Positions 12,071-23,000 of a stretch of DNA of 64,000 nucleotides are shown piece by piece. Position 1 is the stretch's first letter. Each line of letters opens with the position of its first letter. Location of the stretch: assembly GCA_023078555.1 (NCBI GenBank), contig CM041203.1, positions 1,445,481 to 1,509,480 on the forward strand. The letters are read 5' to 3'. The position numbers and the translations under genes are program-made. This DNA is from Ulva prolifera. Lineage: Eukaryota; Chlorophyta; Ulvophyceae; Ulvales; Ulvaceae. A model generated the notes under the pieces. The model was not told the DNA's origin and searched no databases. It saw only the letters and a program-made list of their open reading frames with translations.

Positions 12071-12780
12071 CTAAGCTTCCTCACTTGCACCTTGCAAGCA
12101 GTTGTCGATCATCTTCTCCAGCTTTTCCTTGCTTGCCCCAATCAACTGCACCACGAGTCACTTTGGTTGCAGGCGTGCATCTGCACAGTACCATCTGTCC
12201 GCTCCATGATTGCACAGCACAGGTCCCTCGCACCTCATCTAGTTTATCCCCATTCTTCGTCAACATGACAAAGGTTGGCATAGCTCGTATACCAAAACTC
12301 TGTGCTAGAGCCTCACATTTGTCAGCATCTACCTTGACGAACAAGCACCTGCCCGCATACCTGTTGCAGAACGAATTGCTCAACCAACAATGATGTTGCA
12401 CGGACAGATTTGTAATGGACACCAAATCGAAATCATGCAGGCACCGACAACACTGCAGGCTGTCCATGGGGACGTAGCGCAATCTGTCATGCACTCACTT
12501 CCAGGGCAATGGGCTTGCTGGAGCGCACTTATCTGAAAATTCGTCAACAACTGGCGTCATCATTCGGCATGGTCCACACCAGGACGCCCAAAAATCTATG
12601 CAGACCTGTACCAGGGCACAGCCATCTGTGCATTCGGGGGTAGGTCGTCACACGGTTGACTCTCTCGCAAGTGTGACATGTGTAAGCAAGAGAACAACGT
12701 ACACAGCAGCTTGTTCGACCCGCCTCCTGAATGATCGCATCCAGATCCTCCTGAGCCGAGGCATGCCTGACGTCGGGCAT
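12071..12780 (-). CDS. Thioredoxin (h/cytosolic-like)
   Basis: Small dithiol-disulfide reductase. Four exons read on the - strand. Exon 1 starts ATG 12780 ([20 protein letters not shown]) and ends at a GTACGT donor in phase 0. Exon 2 contains [20 protein letters not shown] with the active-site WCGPC. Exon 3 contains [20 protein letters not shown], then MPTF with the cis-proline that packs on the active site. Exon 4 contains [12 protein letters not shown] and ends TAG at 12071-12073. Total is about 120 residues, a normal thioredoxin length, with no obvious targeting peptide, so a cytosolic form is inferred. It is divergent from cytochrome c1, with about 345 bases between start codons. Confidence 0.9.
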
Positions 12781-13124
12781 CGCGATTGTGGCTTGCTTCT
12801 ACACAGCGAACTTTCGTGTTCAAAATCACTGCAGCACAGACAGATCAAAGCTAGCGGATCACACAGCAACGTTCGCCTCATTCATTGAGCCTTCTTCACG
12901 CGTCCCCTGTCCGAGACACTTCATGGTGGCACGCTGTCATCCCGGAGCGTTGGTCAAGGCGTGGTCCCCTCGAAGCCACGGTGCATGAATATTGTGCTAC
13001 AAGGACTCGGAACAACCTCAACCGACGGCTGAAGAAAACAGTCGCACGAGGATGCAGAGAAACATTACATGCCCTTGCGCGTCAAACGCGGTGAAGTTGT
13101 CGCCGCTGGGATCCTCGCGTGAGA
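12781..13124. promoter_or_regulatory. Shared divergent promoter region (thioredoxin / cytochrome c1)
   Basis: Only about 344 bases separate the two divergent start codons, so both promoters must lie here or overlap the 5' UTRs. No TATA box stands out. Inferred from gene arrangement only. Confidence 0.4.
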
Positions 13125-14045
13125 ATGTTTCGCCAGGTCCAGCAAACGCTGCTGTCGAAAGCACTGCAGCTTCGTGGTGTTGAGTCACAGGCTCTGCGGT
13201 ATGGTGCCGTAGCATCGTCATCACAGGCCGAGGATGCCTGGTTCGGGTACGGTGTGGCGTTCGGTCTGGCTGGTGTAGGTGCAGCAGCAGCATCAACGGT
13301 CGCGTTCGCTTCCGGTGAGGCAGAGCATGGAATGCATCCGCCTCATTATCCCTGGCCTCATGAAGGCCCATTCTCGTCCTATGACCACGCGTCTATTCGA
13401 CGTGGGCACCAGGTGTACCAGCAGGTCTGCGCGGCATGCCATTCGCTCGAACGTATCCATTACCGCGAGCTCATTGGAGTGGCCTACACCGAGGATGAGA
13501 TGAAGGACATGGCTGCTGAGGCCGAGATTGAGGACGGGCCCAATGAAGAAGGAGAGATGTTCACCCGCCCTGGTAAGCTCGCGGATGCATTCCCTTCCCC
13601 ATACGCCAACGAAGCTGCGGCCAGATTTGTCAATGGTGGCGCATACCCACCTGACCTGTCTGTGATGACCAAGGCTCGTCACGACGGTGAGAACTATCTA
13701 TTTTCGCTTCTACTGGGGTACAAGGACCCCCCAGCGGGTGTGGAGGTCCGTGAAGGGCTGTACTACAACCCCTACTTCCCGGGTGGTGCCATTGCGATGC
13801 CCAAGATGCTTGCTGATGAAGGCACGGACTATGATGACGAGACACCTGCCACCGAGTCCCAGCAGGCTAAGGATGTCACAACCTTCCTGGCGTGGTGCGC
13901 TGAGCCGGAGCACGATGACCGGAAGCTCATGGGGACCAAGTGGACGGCCGCAATGATCATCCTGACTGTCCTTGCCGTGTACTACAAGCGGTGGAAGTGG
14001 GCGCCGTTGAAGTCGCGCCGTGTGGTGGTCGATGTGGTGAACTGA
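13125..14045 (+). CDS. CYC1: Cytochrome c1, heme protein of mitochondrial complex III
   Basis: Carries electrons from the Rieske protein to cytochrome c in the bc1 complex of the inner mitochondrial membrane. The product is about 306 residues in one uninterrupted exon. The N-terminal ~45 residues (MFRQVQQTLLSKALQLRG...) look like a mitochondrial targeting sequence, followed by a bipartite-type hydrophobic segment (YGVAFGLAGVGAAAASTVAF). The mature part begins near HPPHYPWPHEGPFSSYDH. Heme attachment is VCAACHS. The axial methionine is in GGAIAMPKML. DDETPATESQQAKDV and the C-terminal anchor (WTAAMIILTVLAVYYKRWKW) are typical. The C-terminal KSRRVVVDVVN closely resembles land-plant cytochrome c1. 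ATG 13125 is chosen as the first in-frame ATG. It is the only clearly intronless gene here. Confidence 0.96.
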   Translation: MFRQVQQTLLSKALQLRGVESQALRYGAVASSSQAEDAWFGYGVAFGLAGVGAAAASTVAFASGEAEHGMHPPHYPWPHEGPFSSYDHASIRRGHQVYQQVCAACHSLERIHYRELIGVAYTEDEMKDMAAEAEIEDGPNEEGEMFTRPGKLADAFPSPYANEAAARFVNGGAYPPDLSVMTKARHDGENYLFSLLLGYKDPPAGVEVREGLYYNPYFPGGAIAMPKMLADEGTDYDDETPATESQQAKDVTTFLAWCAEPEHDDRKLMGTKWTAAMIILTVLAVYYKRWKWAPLKSRRVVVDVVN

Positions 14046-14134
14046 TTTGATTGGGCAACAGAGGGCCGGTTTTGTCAGACCCCGTATTGAGTGCACAAAT
14101 TGTCGTAGCCACATAGGACGGTAACTATTCTACG

Positions 14135-14139
14135 TTACA
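14135..14139 (-). terminator. TGTAA-type poly(A) signal of the L2HGDH gene
   Basis: TGTAA on the - strand, about 20 bases after the L2HGDH stop at 14160. UGUAA is the usual near-upstream poly(A) element of chlorophyte algae. The short distance is unusual but possible. Confidence 0.4.
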
Positions 14140-14159
14140 TAACAAATGCTGCCGTTTCA

Positions 14160-16405
14160 TCAAGCTTGCTGATCGACGAGCCGTTTCACATGCTCCGCTA
14201 GAGCCAGACTTGAGGTCAGCCCAGGTGACTCGATCCCGAAAAGATTGACCACTCCTGCAAATCAAATCCTCTTCGCGATACAGCAAGTCTTCATTGCAAG
14301 CAAAGTGCCGTCTGAGAAGCTATGCATTCTGTGTCTATCCAGATAGCAATCAAACCTGGTATGCCATGTGCTGCTGATGACTGAACCATGAAGTCTGCCT
14401 GAGTCTCGCCTGGACCATGCAGTTTAGCCCGCATCCCCGAATAGTCTTCCTGTAGCGCGTCCTCGGGCACTTCTGGCCAATACTGCTGTATGCTGGATAG
14501 AAATGTAGCTCTCCGAGTCGCAGGAACTCTGTAGTCAATGGCAGCTGGGTCAGCATGGTCCAACCACTCCACATCAGGCCCTGCCCTGAGCTGACCCGCT
14601 AAGTCCATCGTCAAATGGACACCGAGTCCACCGTCCGAAGGCATCGGATACACCAGATGCCTGAACGGATGACTGCCTTGGATCGAAAAGTAGTGGCCCT
14701 TGGCAAAGTGCACCTGCAGCCTCACATGACGGTGAAGCAGTTATTCAACCACATGACAGGCAGGATAGGAAGACTCGCTGCATTAATGGTGGATGCCCAT
14801 GCTGTCGTTGCCACAAGATGTGGAGGTATGCGGTGATCAGCACTGGACATCCGCCCCAGCCCCAGGGACTGATTGGCCATGTACCTTTGGGATGTTTGAG
14901 AGACCTGCAATGCACTTGGCCACCAGATGTGCGTGCAGGCCTGCACAGTTGATCAGGAACTTGCTGTGTATCCTGATCGCCTCGTCTGCCACCGTGTCCC
15001 TCGCTTGCAAGCAAACACCATCACCACTCTCTTCCGCATGTTGAAACTCCACATTGCAAGCCAGTTCCCCATCAGCCTACACATGCACATCATTGACAAT
15101 GAACACGACTTCAAGCTGTAAGTTGCTGCTATGTCAAGCAGATTCTGCATCGTTTTCACGAATCACGTGGTTAAAAAGTGCAGGAATGTCTGACAGCGAG
15201 AACGCTGCCACCGATGGAAAGTGCTGCACCTGCTGCAGCTCACCTGCAAGGCATTCCATGAACATGTGGCTGTCGACGATGCCCGTGCTCGGAGAGTACA
15301 TGCCAGCGCTGGCTTGAATGGCTGGCTCCAGCTCGGAGCACTGCAGCGCAGTCAGTAGCTTGCAGTCCAGAACTCCGTTCTGTACGGCTTGTGCATGAAG
15401 GGCCTCGATCTTATCTCGCTGCTCGCTTGTCTGGCAAACAATCAGCTTGCCGGACTGTCGGTGGGGGATGCCATGTTTGCGTGCCTGCAGCAATCTCTGC
15501 GTTCACACGGTTTCCGATGGGTCTGATGAAGGAGATGAGGCCCATTGCATGGCGGGACAGCAGATCGGTCATACACATGTCTGTCATTTCAAATGAATCA
15601 TTTGCAGACAGAAACAAGCGTCTGGGGCATGCCAAGGGGCATGCCGAGATCAGGTAGCTCACGTCAGGCAGGTCTGAGCAAGGTGAGATAGGTATCAGGG
15701 GTAGGGCCCTACATATTCGTACAGGCGGTGCTTGCCCTCCACACACAGGCGGGCTTTCAAGCTCCCGGGCTTGTAATATATTCCAGCGTGAATCACTGCA
15801 CAAAATCCGGATCAACTTGCCACATGGACAGGCCATAAGCCTGCAAAAGATGTGCGCTGTGCAGGTTTGTGCAGGCGGGGCTGTCGGGCGGAGGAGTAGG
15901 TCAGCTACTGCTTGCAAGCAGGTGAAGCTGATAAATTTTGAACATGTGCCAGTCCATGCATCCAGGTAGTGAGAGCTTTGACAGCCACAGTTGAGTTTCT
16001 CATTGAGGCACCCATGTCATGTTGTTCCTCAGTCAAACTTGTTTGCTCTCACCTTCGCTGTTGCGTGAACTGGTCTCTTGCCCTGGCTTGCTGTTGCGCT
16101 CCAGAAGCCACACCGAGCGGCCAGATTTGGACAGTGCTGCAGCGACGGCAAGCCCAACAACACCTGTACAGAAATGAGTGGATAGTGGGGCTTAGCCGAC
16201 AGCTGCGGTTGATATGATTAGCTGTGCGAGGGACGTCCGTAGTTACGGACGTGCTACGCACGCATGCACGAACGCTCATATCTAGTGGGGAAAGCTGCAC
16301 GCCTGCACCGATCACGGCAACATCAGTCTGAATATCAGCTGAAGCTGCATTTGTGAGCGCTCGCCGGAGGCAGATATGGCCTACATTTGTCGCGTTCTTC
16401 CACAT
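14160..16405 (-). CDS. L2HGDH: L-2-hydroxyglutarate dehydrogenase (FAD-dependent, mitochondrial)
   Basis: Oxidises L-2-hydroxyglutarate to 2-oxoglutarate, a metabolite-repair reaction. Start ATG 16405 gives an Arg-containing leader ([17 protein letters not shown]) that fits mitochondrial import. The FAD Rossmann motif [18 protein letters not shown] is split by intron 1, whose donor appears to be GC (CAG|GCGTGC). Next come [50 protein letters not shown] and [15 protein letters not shown]. The large exon 14725-14291 carries [23 protein letters not shown] and YSGMRAKL. The last exon reads [20 protein letters not shown] to TGA at 14160-14162. Order and motifs match the plant enzyme throughout. 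The gene is convergent with cytochrome c1, with 114 bases between stops. Confidence 0.92.
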
Positions 16406-17118
16406 CGCAGCTAATACGGATGCACCGCACACAGCCTCAGGCCTACAATAGCTCAGATCAAGCTGCCTCACAGACTCAATTTTCGATGCATACTCTACTT
16501 AATCCTTTTCTCGTACTGGTGCACACCGCCTGCGGCGGGATCCTGTCTTACATGTACCAAGAGCACCGTTCACAGCGCGCTCTAGGCCTCGCGTTCGCAT
16601 GCAGTTCGTGCCAGAGAGCTTTGAAAGCAACCCTGCACCCCACGATGATGCTCTTGCCATCTGTTCTGGCTACAATCGACTCTACTGTTGCACACGCTAG
16701 ATCTAATGCTGCCCGAGCATTGTTACCAGTAGCCACGCATAGAGTCAGGCCTTACCATTTCTTAACAAGCACACAACGAACCCAGCAACGCAGTGTACTG
16801 GCGCAGAAAGTGCTGTCCTGCAGACGCAGTGGCTCACATACTGTGGAATGGTCTTTGGTTTGAGGGTGATGCCCATATGTGCATACAGTCATGCTTGACA
16901 TGCCAATCAATCTGCACTGAATACAACCAACTCTGCGCACTCCATGCCTGCAATTACGCATTGTACCCACCTCCAATCAGCCTGCATCTTTGCCCTGTCT
17001 TAGTGACCGTCCCGGCGCGGGAACCATCTCAACAGCTTGAGTGGCAAACATGGACTCGTGCAGCTTCTCTCCTTCCGTGAAGGAGGCGACGCTGCATACC
17101 AGGTCTCAGAGCATGTTC
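16406..17118. other. Spacer upstream of L2HGDH
   Basis: A - strand frame at 16548-16736 (ATGNNARAALDLACATVESI...) looks protein-like. It is followed almost at once by TGTAA, so a small - strand gene ending at 16548 is possible. No family recognised and no upstream exon fixed. The rest holds the L2HGDH promoter and the sulfotransferase 3' flank. Confidence 0.25.
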
Positions 17119-19063
17119 TCAACCGTCCACAGCATTGAAGATGTGCTCATGCTCAATATCCAATGTGCCTTTGGTGCATGCGGTGTCCCCATATGTGTCC
17201 AAGAAATCTTTCAGCTTCTCATGTCCGTCTGGGACATGCTCCTGCAAAAAAGTCCTGAAAACGTCCTTCGCATGGTTGTACAAAGCCCAGTCGTGCTCTG
17301 ACTGCATAGAGATGTCCCGGAGCACCGGCTCCTCCTCGCGAGCTTGCAAGTCTTCTGTGCTGTCCCGCCACTGATGCGAATGCGAATTGCAGTTCTGCAG
17401 CAACAAGCATCAGTTGCGGCACGTGGCAGCTGAGGGATCACCAGCCGGTGTCAGATGCAAATGCTCAACACTTTCCAAGATGATGCATCGATGGCATAGC
17501 GGCGGGCACAGGAACAGCACCCCAGCCTTGTGTGGAAAGTCCTGCAGACCCAGGACGGTTTGCAGTGCAATAAGGGTGAGGGGCATGTGCTCAGTAATCC
17601 CGATGAAGTCCATGTGATCCAGCACCTGCACGAGTGCGAGGATGTCACCTCGTATCGTGACTCGCCCCACACAGATGTCCAGCAGGCTGGATGGGCACCC
17701 CAGGATGCCACAGCTGCTGCAGACCCAGCCTCTGGCGAGCTACCGCCAGCCTGACGTCGGCTGCAAACATGACGATTGCGGTTTAATGGTGCTCTGCTTC
17801 TGCCTCATCCGGCCTGCTACCTCAGCCCAATCTGCGCCAGTCAAGCTGCAAATGTGCTTGAACAAGCACACATCCAGATTGATTAGCGCAGCTTGGGCTG
17901 AGGAGATGTCACACGACTGACAGGAGCAGAGACCCGGGCGGCTGTGCTGCATGGTGGGAAGCGCACATCAAGGACGCAACCAAACTCTGCTGTGATGGGG
18001 TCCAGCGAATCCGTGTGATCCGCGACACAATCGCCCACGGTCATTATCTGCGCCACCTCCCGCACCTGCAGGTCTACGAGGTCTGCTGCGTATGCAGAGA
18101 CAGCGTGGTGGCCTCCATCATGCTTATACCTGCAGCAATCATGGTTCCATTCACAGGCAAGGACTGACGTCCACCTTTCAGATTCCAGAAGTTGTTGGGT
18201 ACTGTTCTCAAGGCGCCAGCGGCCATATCGTTCCCAACTGAAGATATGGACACATTGGGCACAGTCCTGCTTACAAGTGTCAAGCATTAGCGCATATGCA
18301 GCGTCCTCCACGCGCACGCGGTCACGTAAACTGCAGAAGAGGGGTTTTGGAGGTGCGCATTGGGGACCCCAGCCACCAGAAGTGGATGGCGGACCTGATC
18401 TCTTCCCCAAACTGCTCAACGAATTGCTTGCGGTAGATCGAGTGCATGAAGGTTTCGTGGAGGTTGGACCTGAGGAACATGTACGGGCTCCTGCACTGAG
18501 GCGTCCTCGTCTGAAGCACAAGAGCGGCCTGGCCCGTAGCTCAGTGGTGCAGCTGATTCAACATGTACCTGATCATCGTGAAGATCCACAGCCGGCATCC
18601 ACTGCGCTGCCAGATGTCAGACCGCTCCATTGCGCGTAGAGAGACGATCGACTGTGCCAGGTTCTGGGGGACATGGGCCTCTGAGAAGACCCGCCCACCA
18701 CGGTCATGAAGCCAGTCAACAAGGTACTGTGGATTCTGTTCAGCATCACGGATGTGCTTGTACATGTGCCAGGCCCAGTGTGTGCTGTTCCAGAGATGCT
18801 TGTTTGCTTCACAGCAAGTGCGTCCTTCGAACATCAAGCGCATGTGGGTGCCACCTGCGACCCTTTCCACGTGAAGTTGCTGCGGATTTACCTGCCATCG
18901 CATTCAAATTTGTCTGGCCCACGTCCTCACCTGTCTTGGGGGTATGTATGAAGACTACCCAGGCACACGTGGGAGGCGGCACATCAAACTCATAGGCACC
19001 TTCCTGCGCCAGCGTTCGCAGCAGTGCTGATAGAACGAATAGCCACCCATGTAGAAGCATCAT
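17119..19063 (-). CDS. Type II membrane sulfotransferase (PAPS-dependent)
   Basis: Predicted Golgi sulfotransferase moving sulfate from PAPS to a glycan or protein. Exon a starts ATG 19063 with a signal-anchor (MMLLHGWLFVLSALL), then CAWVVFIHTPKTG. Its donor after 18931 joins in phase to an acceptor at 18854, restoring TPKTGGTHM, the 5'-phosphosulfate-binding loop. The exon to about 18560 continues with EANKHLWNSTHWAW and ends RLWIFTMIR, where the 3'-phosphate-binding segment is expected. The next exon supplies SPYMFLRSNLHETFMHSIYR. Further exons include LVDLQVREVAQIMTVGDCV and LALVQVLDHMDFIGITEHMP, the latter resembling the (V/I)GITE-R region common in Sulfotransfer_2 proteins. The final exon ends KLKDFLDTYGDTACTKG... 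at 17119. Internal borders between 17.4 and 18.5 kb are approximate. The acceptor substrate is unknown. Confidence 0.72.
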
Positions 19064-20080
19064 CGGACGTTGATGTGGCTTGCCTGGTGCAGCTGCTACA
19101 GGCTTGGAGTGTAACGGGGGGCTGCATGCAGAGCCAGCACGCTCCATACCTGGGATCAGGCACACACCGGCCCATATATCAAATTCAGGACAATGTTCGC
19201 TTAGTATGATGCGTTGTATAAATGGGAGCACCGTACTTGATGCAGTGGCTGACAGTATCACTGCACTTTCAGTGTGTGCAGAAGCGGGTAGTCAAACTAG
19301 TCGCAACCCGTCCACATCGCAGTACGGCTGCCACAGTTTCGGGATGCTTTTGCTTCATCATCCATCAAGTCGTTTTGTGGAGGGGGAACCTATTCATTCA
19401 TAGATTGTAGGCCACGCCTTCGCTTAATTCCGACAAGCGACAAAAACAATTCAGCCGTCCGTCTAGAATCAGGGCCACGCCAAAGAGTGAACGCTTCAGA
19501 GTCGGCTACTTTAAATAAAATAACGGGGTCTACTTACGTGCAAAGCGGGAGGAGCAATTGCGATTCAGCACGCACAGCGTGTTTATCTCGCCGTTGGCTC
19601 CGCCTGGGCACTGTAATTGGGCACTGTAATAATGGAACCCTGAGACGTCTGATCAGCCCAATTTGTGACAATGAATGAGTCACGATCCGTGAGATGCCAC
19701 ATATACCCGGCGGTATGCCGCAGCAGATAAGCGCACACACATGCATATTGCTGGATACCGCATGGCACCCTTGCTCAATTATGCCCCACTGTGCACCGAC
19801 TTCGTCACGGCGATCGCTGATCAAGCGATCAAGAATTACGTCGCGTACGATCAAGGATTTGTGATGAACGCTGCGTCGGGCAGGCAATCGTGTGGCCGCA
19901 TGTGCGTGATGTGCGAGCCAATTCACGGTCACACTGGACACGGTCATGGTTGTGGATTCAACGCTACATATGCGCCATACACCAGTGTAATCTGAAAATA
20001 ATTGGGACATTGTAGCTGATCTCAGGCGCTGATGTCGCACCAGCTGCGTCGTTCGAGCTGGGCTTGACAACACAGGAAGC
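19064..20080. promoter_or_regulatory. Divergent intergenic region (sulfotransferase / SOS1-like)
   Basis: About 1 kb between divergent start codons, lower in GC than the flanking SOS1-like exons. It presumably carries both promoters. Open frames here (for example near 19741-19995) show no domains. Confidence 0.3.
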
Positions 20081-23000
20081 ATGTATCCCGAGTTTGGGCA
20101 GATCTGGGCGCCCGAAGAGTCCGTATGTTCTGCCCACAACGTGACCTACGCCCATAGAGTTGATGATCCCGGTACGTTGTTTGGCCTCTGGCAGTCAGTG
20201 TCGTGGCCAAGCCTGTGCAGCATATTGGGAAAGGTATCTGGGAGAACATTGGCAATCCGTACACATGTCCTTCGAAATCTCAATGCACCGACACTGTGCA
20301 TCGAAGATAAACAAGTGAGTACTGATCTTTTCGTGGCTGGGCTGTAGATCACTATAATTGGTGTGTGGTTCCTCGAAGCGGCCAGGATGCAGTGCTGTAT
20401 GGCGCCATAGCCATCCTGCTTGGATGCCTCGTAAGTGGGAAGCTGTCATCAGTATGGATCCTGGTAGCAGGTACGTGGCGCAAAATACCTTTTCGCGCAG
20501 TCACCTGGCTGCTTGGCCTCGTGCAGGCTGCGATGCAGCTCACCATGGCAAATAGATTCCGCTTATCCATCGCAAAGCTGCTCACACGTCACACAACCGG
20601 TGCAACAGCAGACACGCAGTGAGACGATTATCTGGATCGAGATGTCTTAAGTTGTGCCTGTGTGAAGGTGGCGTGCTGGAAATCCTCGCTTCAGAGTTCA
20701 ATCTACTACATCTCAGCAATGCCACAGCCCTCTGGATGGGTATCAATCCGCCAGACATTTTCCTCTATGTGTTCCTTCCGCCTCTACTATTGGACTCAGC
20801 TATACGCATCGACTTCTTCACTTTCAGGAAGGCAAGCCCCGCCAACCTACAACATCTCGCATGGCCTGCAGAATGGTTCAGACCTGCCACAGTTGCTGCA
20901 CATCCTGCTGCCTTGTGAATGTCTAGGCTACCACCCAGCACCACCAAGCTGCCCGCATTATACTGTTGCGCTAGGCATCACTTGCCTGTCCGGTGCGACA
21001 ACAGCATGTTCCTGTGCCAGTTGGCCCATTTGTCCATCGTACCAAGCCAGCTCCCGCAGACCACTCCGGAGACGACAATCGCTCGAAACCGTCACCCATT
21101 CGAGTTCATCAACTCATCGCTGCACACCATCTCGAATGATTTCAACATGCACGTTCGGACATGTTCAGTCACGATTCGTGAGTCACGAACTGTGGCTACA
21201 GGTGGCTTCGCAGGTGATGACGTTCGCCGTACTCGCCGTCCTCGGCATGGTCCTCATCATGACGCCGCTGCTGCTGTACTCCTTCGACCTCAGCGCCTCG
21301 GGCTGGCACTGGTCGCACGCGGCGCTGTTTGTTTGCATGATCGCCAGCACAGACGCGGTCGCGGTCACGGCGGTGCTGAAGAAGGCCAACGGCCCGGAGA
21401 CGCTGGGGGTGCTGATGGAAGGCGAGTCCCTGTTCAACGACGCCACCTCCATCGTCCTCTTCGAGGTGCTCCCCCTCTCATAGTCTGCACTCCCTTGCCG
21501 TCAGACACCACCCGCAAGCGGTCGCAATCGCCCCCCAAAATGTAAAGCGAATCGGACACCGATGAGCCACACCGGGCACCGCGGCCCTCGCCATGCAGCT
21601 CTGCACGGCGCATATGTGTCTACATGTAGCTACAACACACAGGGTTCCTGCGCTGCTATCTCGCACTCCTCGCGGCCGCAGATGCATCTGCTGTGCCCCT
21701 AAATCTGCCTCTGCATGCGTCGCTGTGGTGCTGCCGCGGCTGGGCCGCGTGCAGATGCGCCGCTTCCCCCCTCGCCGCCCCGGGCGACCCAGGCCGCATG
21801 CATGCAGCTGATGCTGTCCAAGGTGAAGGAGGTCGAGTCCGGGGGCGTGCCGGACGAGCACCTGCTGCTGCAGCTGGGGTACATGTTCAAGTCGATGGCC
21901 ATCCTCGCCGGCGGTGGCGCCGCCTGCGGCCTCATCGCCGGCTTCCTCACCACCGTGCGGCCCCCCCCTCCCCTCTTCAACCAAGCAGTCTCTACCGCAA
22001 TGCTATGTACTCTATCTCGTTGATCTATCATGCAATTACTCGGACGCATATGCTACTGTACCTCACTCGGCCACGTACGCGTCGTCCTGCCTCCCGCCCT
22101 GTTTCCACTGGTCAGAATCGTATGCATGCACACCAGCCCTCACGCGTGCAAGCACCCACCAAGCGTTGGTCCACCACCAGCGCCGCACAGCACAATCGCA
22201 AGACTCCGCGAAGCTCTAATCAAATATAGCCGCTGCTACGTGTCTGCTTGCTTGCCGCCGATCCCATGCGCATGGTTCAAAACCCAACTCCGCCGGCCGC
22301 CGCCCCAGTGCAAAAGCTGCGCGTCCCTCTGACCGCACGGCAGGTGTGCAGAAGGTGATGAGGCTGCTGCGGATGCGAGGCATGGCAGAGGAAGTCGAGG
22401 TGGCGGTGACGGTGGGTGCGTGCTACCTCGTTTACTACGTCACCAACGCCCCCCTGCGCCTCTCCGGCGTCATCGCCGTCGTCGTGTACGGCCTCTACGG
22501 CTCCGCCACCCTCAAGGTGCCCCCCCCCCCCCCCCCCCCCCCCCCCGGCTCCCCTGCATGTTGGCGTGGGTTCGTCAATATCCCACAGAATGCATTGCAA
22601 TCGTGGGCGATGCTCACAAAGCCAGGGCATGTTGGTGTTTTTTTGCAGAGGTCTTGGCGGGCCAGCTTTGCCGCATCTGAGCCTGGCAGGGCTCCGCAAG
22701 CTGTAGAACCCCGGATTTTGAATCCGCATGGGCTGTATATGCATGGCCATGGCTTGAACACTGGATGGAACAGCCTCTGAGGGTTTTTTTCTGTTTGTTT
22801 TTTGGACCTATTTTTTGGAACCTGAGAGTGCCGTGCGGAGTGTGCGGGTCAATAGGAACCCCACAGCCTGTTCTCACGCAATTCCGCCGGGGCTCTCCAG
22901 CACGCTACGCATGCTGTGCCCATGCTGCGGCCACGTACCAACGCGCCCCCCAAGCGTGCAGTGGGACATGAGCGCGGCGGCCGCGGCGGAGGCCTTCCCG

